Assembly (NCBI RefSeq): GCF_958295425.1
Contig: NC_081151.1
Location: forward strand, 23,380,799-23,444,798
DNA from: Solea solea
Lineage: Eukaryota; Chordata; Actinopteri; Pleuronectiformes; Soleidae
Length of the DNA: 64,000 nt
Direction: 5' to 3'
A program made the translations under genes and the position numbers. The notes under the pieces are model-generated. The model was not told where the DNA came from. It searched no databases and saw only the letters and a program-made list of their open reading frames with translations. Of this stretch, positions 20,524 to 31,605 are shown one piece after another; the stretch's first letter is position 1; every line of letters begins with the position of its first letter.

Positions 20524-21562
20524 TTTTACTATTATTATTATGACAAGTTTGTTTTTTTAACGGCTAATGTTCAAGAACTGAACACTTTAAAACACAAGAG
20601 TCCAGAATGTCAGAGTGAGACGTTCAGCGTCAACAAACCGCGATGAAATCCGGACTGAATGAAAACTTCCGGTATTGACTTCCTCTAATGGATTTTGGAT
20701 TTCTAATGAATTTCGTGTGGAGCGTAATGCCGCCCCCTCAGGCTGGGAGCGGAACTTCAAGGCTAGAGATTTTGGTTGTGAGAGATTTTTTTTATTGTTG
20801 GTTTATAGGTTTTTTTTTGAATTGTTGATGTTTTTTGTTTTTTTTTTTACGTCTAAGAAGAAAAATTTTAAATTCAATAAAGGGTTTGTAACTATTAGAA
20901 AAGCATAAGCTCTTATTAATACAATTTGACCCCAAAAAATAATTCACAAAAAGAGCAAATAGGTGCGTAAATGTGTTTTACATATATTTTAACTAATTGT
21001 AGATAAAACAGACACCTCCGGACATATTCTCTGCCCCATTAAATCTCCTTTAAGTTAAAATAATAATTAATAAATGTTTGTTAATGATTATTTCCCCTCA
21101 TTTTGCAAAAAAGTACCTGTCTGTAAAAGGTTATTATTTTTGTTTTTAAAGTGGAAAATAATTCAGAGGGTTTTGTCCACAAAAGAAATTCAACTTAAGT
21201 TTAAATAGATAATTTTAATTCTTAACATATGTGAAGTAACTTCACTCACAAAAATAAATAAACCAAATATAAAGAGTTTATTTGACCCTAAAAACAAAAT
21301 AATATATACTTTGAGTCGTTCACAGCTATGTGACAATGTTAAAATGTCGTGTTTTTCATTTGTCTTCCCTGCTGGACCAAACACGACGTTGCACTGGTCT
21401 CTGCGTCCGTCTCTGTGAGAACATGCAGTCAGTGGACAGAGCGAGGGACGCGGGGGCTGACACTCGCCTTATAAAATCTACGTCAGCTTAAATGTACGAT
21501 ATCTGAAGTCTATGTTCACAGCTTTATCTCACTGGACAGAGTTTGTAAATGGCCTGCCACTA
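20524..21562. other. AT-rich intergenic stretch between DTD2 and the orphan ORF
   Basis: The first 150 bp should hold the DTD2 promoter. The remainder is T-rich (20780-20880, 21120-21180) with no frame, RNA gene or recognisable element except a fold-back fragment at 21494-21549. Confidence 0.5.
21494..21549. repeat. Fold-back repeat, diverged outer end (copy 7)
   Basis: GTACGATATCTGAAG, then TATGTTCACAGCTTTATCTC, then a short CACT block: the outermost left arm only. It ends about 14 bp before the stop of the neighbouring ORF. Confidence 0.5.
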
Positions 21563-22330
21563 TCACAGGACAGTGCCCCCCTGTGGTGTTTCTGCAGACT
21601 GCACCAGAGCGAGAGGTTCTGGTCTTGAAGGTGGCGCCCTCTTTTGCCACCTCCTCTTCGTTATTTTACCTTTGTACCAGTTTTTGTGAGGATCCGGTTC
21701 AGACTCGGACTCTTTTTCCGGCTTTGGCTCCTTCCCTCCCCTGTGTGCGGTCCGGTTCCACGGGCTTCCCTGCTGCCAAATGTTTGGTACCTTTTTCGTA
21801 CCGGTTGTCATGTGCGTCTCTAGCTCTTCTTCTTCTTCTTTGTTGTCTTTCCTGGGCCTAAGCTGTGCGTCTCTGACAATCTTCCCCTTTGCTACTTTTG
21901 CAGGGTTCTTAACCTCGGTGGAACATGGTTCCTTTGGGTCGTTCTGCCGCAGTGAATCTGGTTCTGGTTCTGACTCTGGCTCTGTGTTTTCATCGGAGTC
22001 CACTTTAAAGACCCAGTCTTTGCCGTTCCTCCTCTTCTGTCTTGTATACACAGCTTTTGTAGGACACTGGGACCTCGTTGGTTCCGGCTGCACTGGCACG
22101 TACCACTCTGTGTCGTCCACGTCTTCCAGATAATCCTGCTGAGTGAAGGTCTCGTCCTCGTCCCTCTGCTCTGTCCTTCTCCAGCGCTCCTTCACCGGTG
22201 GAGGTTTCCTCACCACCATCCTTCCGAGGATCTTCTTAAACTCTGTCAGCTGATAGGGATTGTTTTCAAAGTAGGTGGAGGGCTTCCACTCCTCCCTGGC
22301 GAGACACCCAAAACTGAGATTTTTGTCCAT
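21563..22330 (-). CDS. Unrecognised intronless ORF, 255 aa, highly charged
   Basis: Open from ATG 22330-22328 to TGA 21565-21563 with no intron needed. I do not recognise the product. The N-terminus (MDKNLSFGCLAREEWKPSTY) is moderately ordered in composition and contains the basic stretch RKPPPVKERWRR. The rest is hydrophilic: a Glu/Pro/Ser acidic run near residues 112-125 (EPESEPEPDS), a Glu run near 167-172, and a second acidic repeat KESESEPDPHKNWYKGK near 210-226. No signal peptide, membrane segment or zinc motif is seen. It could be a small nuclear or disordered protein gene, a last exon of a longer gene, or a processed copy. Codon content looks like coding sequence, not simple repeat, but there is no independent support. 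Confidence 0.5.
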   Translation of the reverse strand: MDKNLSFGCLAREEWKPSTYFENNPYQLTEFKKILGRMVVRKPPPVKERWRRTEQRDEDETFTQQDYLEDVDDTEWYVPVQPEPTRSQCPTKAVYTRQKRRNGKDWVFKVDSDENTEPESEPEPDSLRQNDPKEPCSTEVKNPAKVAKGKIVRDAQLRPRKDNKEEEEELETHMTTGTKKVPNIWQQGSPWNRTAHRGGKEPKPEKESESEPDPHKNWYKGKITKRRWQKRAPPSRPEPLALVQSAETPQGGTVL

Positions 22331-22559
22331 GATGAGATTTCATTGACCAGATGTCTCTCTCTGAGTTGTCTCTCATTGTCATTTCTCATGACGTTGTTTG
22401 GCGCTGTTTTACAGCAGTTGGCCTGTGTCACACTGCGTGTTCAGCAGCTTTCTGGAGACGCCGCCACATCAAAGTCAAAAACATGGATTTGATGACATCA
22501 AAGTCTGAGGAAAGATTATGACATGTTCTGTGAGGGAATTTCTTACCGGCTCACGAGAG

Positions 22560-22915
22560 GACGAGACATGAGGACATGAGAGGATGAGACTGAGAAGTTC
22601 AGAGAATTAGACTGAGGACACGAGAGGATGGGACTGAGCAGATGACAGGATGAGAAAAGGATCAGACTGAGGAGATGAGAGGATGAGACTGACTTCATAA
22701 AATGAGACCGAGGAGTTAAGAGAGTTAGACTTGGGAGGTGAGAGAATGAGACTGAGGAGATGAGATGATGAGACTGAGTTCAGAAAATGAGAATAAGGAC
22801 ATGAGAGGATGAGGAGTTTAGAAAGTGAGAAGAGGTTGACACAGGAGATGAGGCTGGGGAAATGAGAGAATGAGAAGGGGATGAGACTGAGGAGATGAGA
22901 AGATGAGAACACAAG
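22560..22915. repeat. Degenerate purine-rich minisatellite (about 20-25 bp unit)
   Basis: Many imperfect copies of a unit like GAGGATGAGACTGAGGAGAT. The strand is almost entirely A/G plus T, giving a strong strand asymmetry. Confidence 0.8.
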
Positions 22916-22924
22916 GAAGAGGAC

Positions 22925-23018
22925 AAAATATCTTCTTCTTTTAGCTTCTCACTGAGGTCTTAGTTATAGCCCCTATACCTAAGACCTCAGTGAGACCCTA
23001 AAATAAGGAAGATATTTT
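22925..23018. repeat. Long imperfect inverted repeat (hairpin), about 45-bp arms
   Basis: The left arm holds AAAATATCTTC, TTTTAG and TCTCACTGAGGTCTTAG. The right arm is CTAAGACCTCAGTGAGAC, then CTAAAATAAG and GAAGATATTTT. The 19-bp core pairs almost perfectly across a loop of about 10 nt. It could be a tiny MITE or a miRNA-like precursor. Confidence 0.75.
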
Positions 23019-23230
23019 CATTAGTATATTTATTTCATATATACATACAATATATGTATATATGTGATTCACGAACGTGTAATGAGTTATACATGTGCGT
23101 ATATATACTTTAAAACACGTTGAAACAAGGAGCATCATTATTTCGCAAAACACATGCGTAATTTTGCGCAGTGCTGATGTGCAACAACAGTCTGCGGAGC
23201 AGCTAAGGCGGAGCATGCTAACAGCCAAAC

Positions 23231-25819
23231 ATGGCTCTGTTCACTTACAGCAGAATGTCTCATTTACTGAGACTTTCCGCGAATACAGCTTCAGTTTTGC
23301 GAACAGGAACAGAGGGGAAATGTGGAGCTGCGGTTTGTTTACAATTCATACGCTGTCAGGTGAGACTAACGTCTGTTTCTGGACTCGTAAACGCGGCGAA
23401 CACAGCTAACAGCTAAGCTAACTGCTAAGCTGCTGCTTGTTTTCAAGTTGAACAACGACACCGTAACGGGAAATGTCATTGTGCTTTCAAAATAAAAGCA
23501 ATGACGGTTCAATTAAGGCTCAAAAAACGTTTAGACTGTACGGCCAAAGACGTATTTATTCAGTTTCTTAAATATTTTTAAGATGTGTACTTGTTTTCAT
23601 GCGAGCTTGGCTCAGTTATTTTAAAAATGACATTTATGTACATTGATGCTGTTACAACACGTCAGCCTTTCTCTTCATTAATTTTTTTATTGAGTTGTTG
23701 AAACTTGTGCACACAGCGTGTAATATACATTTTTATAAATGGATTTGACTCTTTGTTTTTATTTCACCTGAAATGATTAATAACTAATCTACTTTTGCAC
23801 TAATAATCTTAGGGTTTTTTGTCTGTACCCAGTAGGTTTGGTTTAAATTATTTTATAAGGATCCACATTTATGAACCCACACTTTATCATGTAACAATGC
23901 AGGTACAAAATAGAGTAAAAAAAACAAACAAACCAGTTTTTCTTTAGTAAAATACAACTGTATAATTATATTATACAAATATTCAGGTGCTGTGATGACA
24001 GATAAAATGATGCGTGTTTTCATCTGTCTCCACACGTCCACAGAGGTCCGTGGACACTAAAGCCTTACAGGAGAGGCAGAAGCAGCACATGGCCAAAGGT
24101 CTGCCCAGACAGAAGCCCATCACTGGGGTCAAACAGGTCATCGTCGTGGCTTCAGGGAAAGGAGGCGTGGGAAAGTCCACCACTGCAGGTATAAACGCAC
24201 ATAAACATAACTCAATATCTTTATTATTCTATAGAAAATACACACAGCTTTAAAAACCTGTGGTGGATTTGAAAGAACATGTCTCAAGTTTAAGTAACTT
24301 TTGTCTCAAGATCAATAAACAACTGTTAAAAGTTGCTTTCCATTGCGAACATTGAAACGATAGTGAATTGTAAAAAAAAGATTTTAAGCATGTGAACTGT
24401 TGAATTTCAGTTATTTAATAACAAACCACTTTCAGTGAATGTCAGAATAAACTAAAACAAGGTTTTAAATTGAAATATGATTATTACAGTTTTTCAGTCT
24501 CATGTTTTTAAAGTGATGTTTTTTTTGTCTCTGCAGTGAATTTGGCTCTGGCGTTAATGGCCAATGATTCGGTAAAGACTCCTCCCTTTTCTCATGTTAT
24601 TTCTTTTGAAGAAAGAAGAAAAAAGAAAACTAAAAGTGATCAATAAGCAAAATATTAGGAGATAGATAGATAGACAGACAGATAATTAGATCAAATATAA
24701 ATAGTGTATTGATAATAAATACATCTTCTTGGTATCGAGCGTTGTTAAAACTAAACTCTCGTCTCTTTCTTTTTCCCCCTCAGTCAAAGTCGGTGGGTTT
24801 GTTGGACGCTGACGTCTACGGTCCATCCGTTCCCAAACTGATGAACCTGAAGGGAAACCCAGAGCTCAGTGACAGTACGACACTCATCCATATTAACTGC
24901 AGTCATTATCAGTCACTCAGTGTGTTGATTTATTGATGATTCTGTGAACCGGTGTCTCTTTGTTCCAGACAATCTGATGATTCCTCTCACCAACTATGGC
25001 GTACCGTGGTGAGTCTTTCTTGCCGTTAACTCCCCGCTCTCTGTCAGACTCGGTTGCTGTGACCTCTGACCTCGTCCTCGTCCTCTCTCTCTCTCAGCAT
25101 GTCCATGGGTTTCCTGGTGGACGACGCGGCTCCGATCGTGTGGCGAGGCCTGATGGTGATGTCGGCGATGGAGAAGCTGCTCAGACAGGTCTCTGCTCGT
25201 CAGCTCCCACAGCTGAACGATGACACGCTGTTATTAGGAAGGAAAGCTGAAGTGTGTGTGTGTTTGCAGGTGGACTGGGGCTCGTTGGACTACCTGGTCA
25301 TCGACATGCCTCCAGGGACAGGAGACGTCCAGCTGTCAATCACCCAGAACATCCCAGTGGCAGGTCAGCCACCACAGCACACACACACACACACACACAC
25401 ACAGTCTGTGTTGTTTAAGAGTTTAAGAGCTGACAGAAGACTGAGTGAAACACAGCGAGCTGGAACTAAAGGTTAGAGATGCTGAACTTTACCAAACCTA
25501 AAAAGCCTCAGGTCACACTCAAAAAATGTCTCGACCAGAGGACAAGAAAAGATGAAATACACACACATGAAAGAGGAGAAGAAGTCTCCTGGACACAGGA
25601 AGCAAAAGGACGTCACGCTCATGACTCTTCACTGACGACACTCTCTGTGGGATTATAAGGAGATTTTGGAATTATAAGTAGTATCTGACAATTATCGTAA
25701 GTTTGTTTGTTTGTTTGTTTGTTGTGCAGGTGCTGTTATCGTGTCCACACCTCAGGACATCGCTCTGCTGGACGCTCGCAGAGGAGCCGAGATGTTCAAG
25801 AAAGTCAACGTGCCGGTAA

Positions 25820-25863
<44 letters not shown>

Positions 25864-26871
25864 GTCACAGGAAGGTGACGCTGGTTTTTCTTGTTTGTTT
25901 GTTTATTTGTGGGTTTGTTTGTTGTTCCGGCAGATTCTCGGTCTGGTGCAGAACATGAGCGTCTTCCACTGTCCCAAGTGTCAACACCAGACACACATCT
26001 TCGGCTCTGACGGAGCCCGACAGCTCGCTCACACTCTGGGGGTGGAGTTTTTAGGTGACACAGCGTTTTTTTACAGTGTAAAAAATCACATCCTGTCATA
26101 TACAGCGTTTTTTACAGTGTAAAAAAAACCACATCCTCTCATATACAGCAGTTTTTTACAGTGTAAAAAATCACATCCTCTCATATACGGCGTTTTGTGA
26201 ACTTTGATGAATTCTTACCCTCCAGGTGACGTTCCTCTCCACCTGAACATCAGAGAGACGTCAGACAGAGGACAGCCACTGGTCGTCTCCTGTCCACACA
26301 GTCCAGAGGTTTGCTTGATTTGTTTTCTGCCGTATTCGGGACATTCATGCTATATTTCACATTTTTCCATTTGATCTGAACTGTGGGAGGAGTTCAGAAA
26401 TTGCTGACTCCGCATTCCAACTATTGAAGTTAGTGACCTGAATTGATAAAGACAAGGAAAACAAAAGCTGACTTTAATCTTGAAAGTCTGCATTTGCTTC
26501 CTCATAATTCTGACTTGTATCTCAGAATTCTGCATTTTTCTTCAGAATCCGGAATTAAATCTAAAATTTTTGAATTATTTCCCTCAGAATCCACACTTAA
26601 ATCTCAAAAATCTGCATTTTCTCCATCAGAATCCTGACTTAAATCTCAGAATTCTGAATTATTTGCCTCAGAATTCAGACTGTATTTGTGAAATTGACTA
26701 AAAATGCCCATTAAAAAAAAAAGTCACAACTGCCATATTAAAGTATAAGTAAAGTGTGAAATAATAATAATAATAATAATAATAAATATTGGTGTTTTTG
26801 TCTCTCAGGCACAGGCGTACAGGCAGGTGGCGTCGGCTGTTGAACGCAGACTAAAGGAGGTCAACACTTGA
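23231..26871 (+). CDS. nubpl: NUBPL (IND1), mitochondrial complex I Fe-S assembly factor, complete, 11 coding exons
   Basis: Mrp/NBP35-family P-loop ATPase that delivers [4Fe-4S] clusters to respiratory complex I in the mitochondrial matrix. Exons: 23231-23359, 24044-24188, 24537-24571, 24784-24874, 24969-25008, 25098-25188, 25270-25363, 25730-25815, 25934-26054, 26226-26308 and 26809-26871. All phases agree; 978 nt, 325 aa (human 319). Residues 1-40 are basic and hydroxylated with almost no acidic residue, as expected of a matrix presequence. The deviant Walker A motif [10 protein letters not shown] spans residues 80-89. [11 protein letters not shown] is the Walker B region. The Fe-S ligand pair C250-P-K-C253 is present. 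The start ATG has A at -3 and G at +4. Several introns carry (TG)n or tandem repeats. Poly(A) signals at 26983 and 27004. Confidence 0.97.
26060..26195. repeat. Three tandem ~43-bp units with palindromic core, NUBPL intron 9
   Basis: Each unit has a T-run, ACAGTGTAAAAAA, CACATCCT and TCATATAC. The core TTTTTTACAGTGTAAAAAA is a near-perfect palindrome, so each unit can form a small hairpin. Starts 6 bp after the exon 9 donor. Confidence 0.85.
26443..26700. repeat. Degenerate ~30-bp tandem repeat, NUBPL intron 10
   Basis: About seven imperfect units built on TCAGAATCC.GACTTAAATCT and CAGAATTCTG. AT-rich, no coding potential. Confidence 0.6.
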
Positions 26872-26982
26872 TTGACAGTTCAGACGTGGAGTCGGCTGAT
26901 CCACTGAACACACACACACACACAAAACAAGGGTGACACACTCCTGACTGTGTGAACAACACAGTTTTTTACAGTGTTACTG

Positions 26983-27009
26983 AATAAATATGTGATGTTA
27001 TTTAATAAA
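26983..27009 (+). terminator. NUBPL poly(A) signals (two AATAAA)
   Basis: AATAAA at 26983-26988 and again at 27004-27009, about 110-140 bp after the NUBPL stop. Confidence 0.6.
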
Positions 27010-27190
27010 AGTGAACTGAAGCAGACATGTTTCTGTTTATTCTGAGGTCTGCACGGTTCATCTTCAGTAAACTGAACATGTGGTGAGTGAACAGTAGAGG
27101 GAGCCACTTACACACTCACCACATTCATCTGTCTGCTCTTTTTAAACGTTAAAAAGCTCTTCTTTTTTTTAGAAACTGTTGACCACAGCT

Positions 27191-27195
<5 letters not shown>

Positions 27196-27241
<46 letters not shown>

Positions 27242-27500
27242 GACAGGAGTAAGTGGACAATAACTGGTCTCATCTTGGGAAATCTCTTTTGTGTGTGTGT
27301 GTGTTCTTGTATTTGTCACCTCTTTAGGACCTGCTCTGTCATAAACACTGACCTTGTCAGGACCAGCAGTCCTCAAGGAGACCAAAACCTTGTTCTAATG
27401 AGGCAGAACCTCATTCTTGAGAAACTGGTTCAGGACCAAAATTTAAATTGTGGTTATGGTTAGATTTTGTTATTGTGTGTGTGTGTGTGTTCTTGTATTC
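27196..27500 (+). repeat. (CA)n tract plus (TG)n-linked interspersed repeat, copy B
   Basis: (CA)n at 27196-27238. From about 27290 a (TG)n tract leads into TTCTTGTATTTGTCACCTC, CTTGTCAGGACC and AATGAGGCAGAACCTCA, the same series as copies A and C. A second (TG)n with TTCTTGTATTCC follows at 27474. Confidence 0.75.
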
Positions 27501-27779
27501 CTTATGTTGTGGGGACACAGAACCTGTTTTACATGATGGGGACAAATGGACAAAAGTGAAGTTGTGTTGTCAGCTTTTTTTATTTGATTCAAAATGCAAA
27601 AATTGACAAACTCCCACTCGGGCTGGTTTGTCCATGCAGGCTGCTGTAGAAACATGGCGGCACAAGATGGCCGCCTCCATATAGTAAGACCCTTCCATGT
27701 GAAATGTTTTTATTCTCTTTTTTTCATGGTCATAAATCACAGACTTTTCCTTTACTTGAATCATATTTAAGAAGGTTTA

Positions 27780-28185
27780 GCTTCTCTCCCTCTCTCCCCC
27801 TCTCTTTCTCTCCTCAGCCCCTCAGCGTTCCCTCGTTGCCATGGCGACGCAGCTGTACTGCTCGTGTCTGGATAAACAGCAGCAGCTGGTTCCAATTGTG
27901 CTGTGTCACTGTGTGTGTGTGTGTGTGTGTGTGATTAAGGCAGCACCCCCACACTCCTCATCAGTCATCTGTCTGTTCCATTCCAGAAGAACAAGGTGAA
28001 CTCTCCCACCTCTCCTCTCCTCCTTTACTTTCCTTCTTCTCTTCCTCCTCTCTCCTCTTCCCTCCTCTTTCCTTTTCCCCTCTCTGCCCTTGTTTCCTTT
28101 CCTCCTCTCCTCTCCTCTTTACTCTTACTTTTCTCCATTCTCTCTCTGACCTTCTTTTTCATTTCCTTTCCTTGACTGACATTCA
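27780..28185 (+). repeat. Pyrimidine-rich (TCTCC)n-type tract
   Basis: 27780-27830 and 28000-28160 are nearly pure C/T on the plus strand. A triplex-forming (H-DNA) propensity is possible. The open frame on the opposite strand is a Glu/Lys/Arg artefact. Confidence 0.7.
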
Positions 28186-28553
28186 GGGGATATTGGACAC
28201 CGGGGCCCCTCCCCCTCCCATTTTCCCATGATTCTTTGCACTCGACTGGTCTGAAACAGAACAAAGATGGAGGACAACACTTCTGCAGTGAAGACGGTGA
28301 AGCCTCCCTTTGTCTCTTTAAAGGTCTCTGTGTGTGTGTTAATAACCTCTGTGCTTCACCTGTGTGTGTGTGCGTGCATGTGCGTGTGTGTAGCCTCAGG
28401 ACAGAGGGCCAGACACGTGTGTGAGTGTGTGTGTGAATAATTTATATCTTTCTAGGAAAGCAGTTAATTTTCTTTCTTTCTCTTCATCACAGTTTCATGT
28501 CTCAGTCTCACAGTCAACACTGATGTTGTGACGCGTGGTAACGCTTAAAGTAA

Positions 28554-28818
28554 CACTCACTCTCCCACACCAAAGCCCACACAGGAGCTGCTGGTCTACT
28601 GCTGCCTCGTGTGGTCACTCTGTGTCACTGAGGTCAATCTGAGCTAAGTTTGATCAAGACTTTCAAATGCCGAAGTGACAAAATAACAACATTTGAACTT
28701 AGGGATGGCGGCAACAGTGGATCAACAGCTCCTGTGTGCTGTGATCACTGGTTTCTCTGTGGGCTTTGGTGTGGGAGAGTGAGTGGTTTATGAACGTCTG
28801 TCTCACAGTGAGATAAAA
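28554..28818. mobile_element. Fold-back MITE-like element (copy 8), left outer arm missing
   Basis: Starts CACTCACTCTCCCACACC, with both inner arms and a right outer end GTCTCACAGTGAGATAAA. About 265 bp between NUBPL and ARHGAP5. Confidence 0.75.
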
Positions 28819-29359
28819 CACAATCATGGTGGATGGTATGTGAGCGATGACAGTGTCTGTGCTGCAGGACGTGCTTCACCAAAAACACCAAAAAAGCTTC
28901 AGTAAATCTCGTCTTTAACCTCGTTTCTTCACACTGATGCTCTCGTAACTTTACACTCGGTTCATTTTTCACCCAGAAAACTTTGGCAAAATTAAAAAAA
29001 AACAAAAAAACGTTATTTGACAAAGTGACTGTGTGTGTTTGTGAAGCAGATTTAACCTGGAACATGAAGAGTGTCCTGCTGTGTGTGTGTGTGTGTGTGA
29101 GGAAGATGAAAGGGATGCACAATGGCCTCAGGCTTCAATTAAAAACAGGCTGAGGTTGCCATGGCGATTCAGGTGAACTTAAGTGCTTGATGAAATATTA
29201 CAGACGGACAGACGGACACACGGGTGTACGACTCCAGCTGAGAACAAACTGTTCTGTGTCCACGTTAATGTTTAAACTTTACTGTTTTTATGATTTCATT
29301 ATTTCTGTGTGTGTGTGTGTGTGTGTGTGTGCATGACGAGAGAATGTTGTGAAAACAGC

Positions 29360-29615
29360 ATTTTATCTTAACTTACCTTTAATTTATTTTGTCTTGACTT
29401 AACTTAACATAACTTATATTTTCCTTATCTTACATTATCTTATCTTACCTTCATTTATCTTAATCTCTCTTATTTTAACTTATTTTATCTCAACTTATCT
29501 TAATGTATGTAATTAATTATATCTTTATTATCTGATCTTCTCTTAACTTATTTGATCCTATCTTAACTTATCTTTATTCTACCTTATCTCATCTCATCTC
29601 ATCTTATCTTGTCTA
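29360..29615 (+). repeat. Degenerate TTATCTTAACT-type pentamer/decamer repeat
   Basis: Long run of variants of TTATCT and TTAACT with almost no G on the plus strand. Confidence 0.7.
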
Positions 29616-29889
29616 CATGATGGAATGGAAGATCAGGCTGACCATGTGGACGTCGCTGAAGAGACACAAATGTAGTGAGATCAGAATGAGTGGATTTCTG
29701 TTTTAGGACCACACTGAAGAAGAAGAAATCTTTTCACAATAAAGTTGTAATATTACAAGAATAAAACTAAAATCTTCCTAATATGAGAATAAAGGGCCGT
29801 ACTGAAGAAGAGAAAGTGGTGTGTGAGTCACCTCAGGCTGTCAGTGTGAACGCAGCTTGATATGAAGGGAGTGGTGCAGCACTTGTTCT

Positions 29890-29932
<43 letters not shown>

Positions 29933-29977
29933 TTACAGCAGCTGCCGTGTGTCACTGCTCCAACACTTTAACCTGTG

Positions 29978-30017
<40 letters not shown>

Positions 30018-30111
30018 TCTCTGTGAGTGTGTGGTGGCTCCCAGCGTGACAGTATCTTCTCAGCCTGCTTTGCATATATGACTGCAGGGTTTCTGGATCA
30101 AAGAGATGAAG

Positions 30112-30310
30112 TCATGAGGCAGCAGCAGAGACTGTAGCAGCAGCAGCAGAAGCAGCAGAGACTGTAGCAGCAGCAGCAGAGACTGTAGCAGCAGCAGCAG
30201 AGACTGTAGCAGCAGCAGCAGCAGAGACTGTAGCAGCAGCAGCATCAGCAGAGACTGTATCAGCAGCAGCAGCAGCAGAGACTGTAGCAGCAGCAGCAGC
30301 AGTAGGAGCA
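30112..30310. repeat. CAG-rich minisatellite, unit AGCAGCAGCAGAGACTGT
   Basis: Eight or so units of (AGC)3-5 followed by AGAGACTGT. Open frames across it encode poly-Leu or Ala/Val/Ser repeats and are not genes. Confidence 0.9.
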
Positions 30311-30699
30311 GAGACTGTGGTCACCATGTCCCTGAAACACGTGCTGACAGACGTTAAAGTAGCTGATGGACTCACACTGGCGCTCACTCGTGACCCCGAG
30401 TCTTTAAAGCAGTGATATGAGAAACTATCACACATTTAAAGATGAGTAAATGAACAGGAACTCTGCTTTTAATAAATCATGAATCACTTTTTCATGAGCT
30501 AAAAGAAAAAGAAAAAAGACTTTCTTGCATCTTTTTTTTCCACTGCAGTGTGATGGGCGGAGCTCTTTAAAGGATAATTCCACTTTTTATTTTTCACTGC
30601 AGTAAATTCTTCTATAAGGTTGTATATAATCTTTAAGTGAAGTTAAAGGATGTTTTTTTTATCTGTTGCATTTAATAAAATCTAAACTTTTAGATACTT

Positions 30700-31084
30700 T
30701 TCACGTCTTTATCTCACTGTGAGACAGACTTTACCAACAGGAAACTGGAGTTTATAAACCACTCACTCTCCCACACCAAAGCACATAGACAAAACCAGTG
30801 GTTTTAGCTCACAGGGACACAGGAGCTGCTGGTCTACTGCTGCCTCGTGTGGTCACTTTGTGTCACTGAGGTCAATCTGAACAAAGGATTTTAAATGCCA
30901 AAAAATAAAAAATCAGACATTTGAGCTTAGTGATGGAGGCAGCAGTGGATCAACAACTCCTGTGTGTGTGTTGTTAAAATCACTGATTTTCTCTGTGGGC
31001 TTTGGTGTGGGAGAGTGAGTGGTTTACAAACTTCAGTTTCCTGTTGTTAAAGTCTGTCTCACAGTGAAATAAAGACGTGAACAT
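30700..31084. mobile_element. Fold-back MITE-like element, best full copy (copy 9)
   Basis: About 385 bp. The left end TTCACGTCTTTATCTCACTG is mirrored at the right by CAGTGAAATAAAGACGTGAA. Arms of about 130 bp pair closely: outer end, CCAACAGGAAACTG, CACTCACTCTCCCACACC, and the CAGTGATTTT or CAGTGGTTTT block. Pairing continues with more divergence (CACAGGAGCTGCTGG, CTACTGCTGCCTC) to the centre. No open reading frame and no clear target duplication. Confidence 0.85.
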
Positions 31085-31562
31085 ATTATTTACACAGCGC
31101 TGACTTCGTTTACCACACGTCAAAAATGTGAAGACTGGTTGGTTGAAAATTCCCTTGAAATTGAAATTGAAGCCAAGTTTTAGTTTCTTTTCTTTCCGCT
31201 GCTCTCACTTCCTCTAATGCTTCCTCTTTTCATTCACCACCCAAATACAAAATAATGCATTTGTGTGTCACGTCGTGTAAAGGCAGTGGCCTCGCTGAGG
31301 TGTTGTTTTCCTGTGGTCAGGAAAAGCCACGTTTAGGATTGTTCCGCTCTGGGTAAAGCACTCAAATATGGTTTTAATATTTTACAAATATTAAAACGAG
31401 GATAAAATGATAAATAATCCTGTGTTGTGTTGTGAGGACTGTGAGTCAGTGTGAAACCCTGCTGGACTTGGCTCTGTGTCGCTGCACAGGCCACAGATAT
31501 AAATACTCAGACAGCTTCCTGCTTCTCCCTGCTGGGGTTCAGTGTTACAGACGTCCCAGCTG

Positions 31563-31605
<43 letters not shown>

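Noticed and set aside
22560..22915. Possible CRISPR-like direct repeats
   Set aside because: Units are degenerate, contiguous and without uniform spacers; this is a eukaryotic minisatellite.
28025..28264. Minus-strand Glu/Lys/Arg-rich frame
   Set aside because: Artefact of the pyrimidine tract.
30060..30435. Poly-Leu and Ala/Val repeat frames
   Set aside because: Produced by the CAG minisatellite at 30112-30310.
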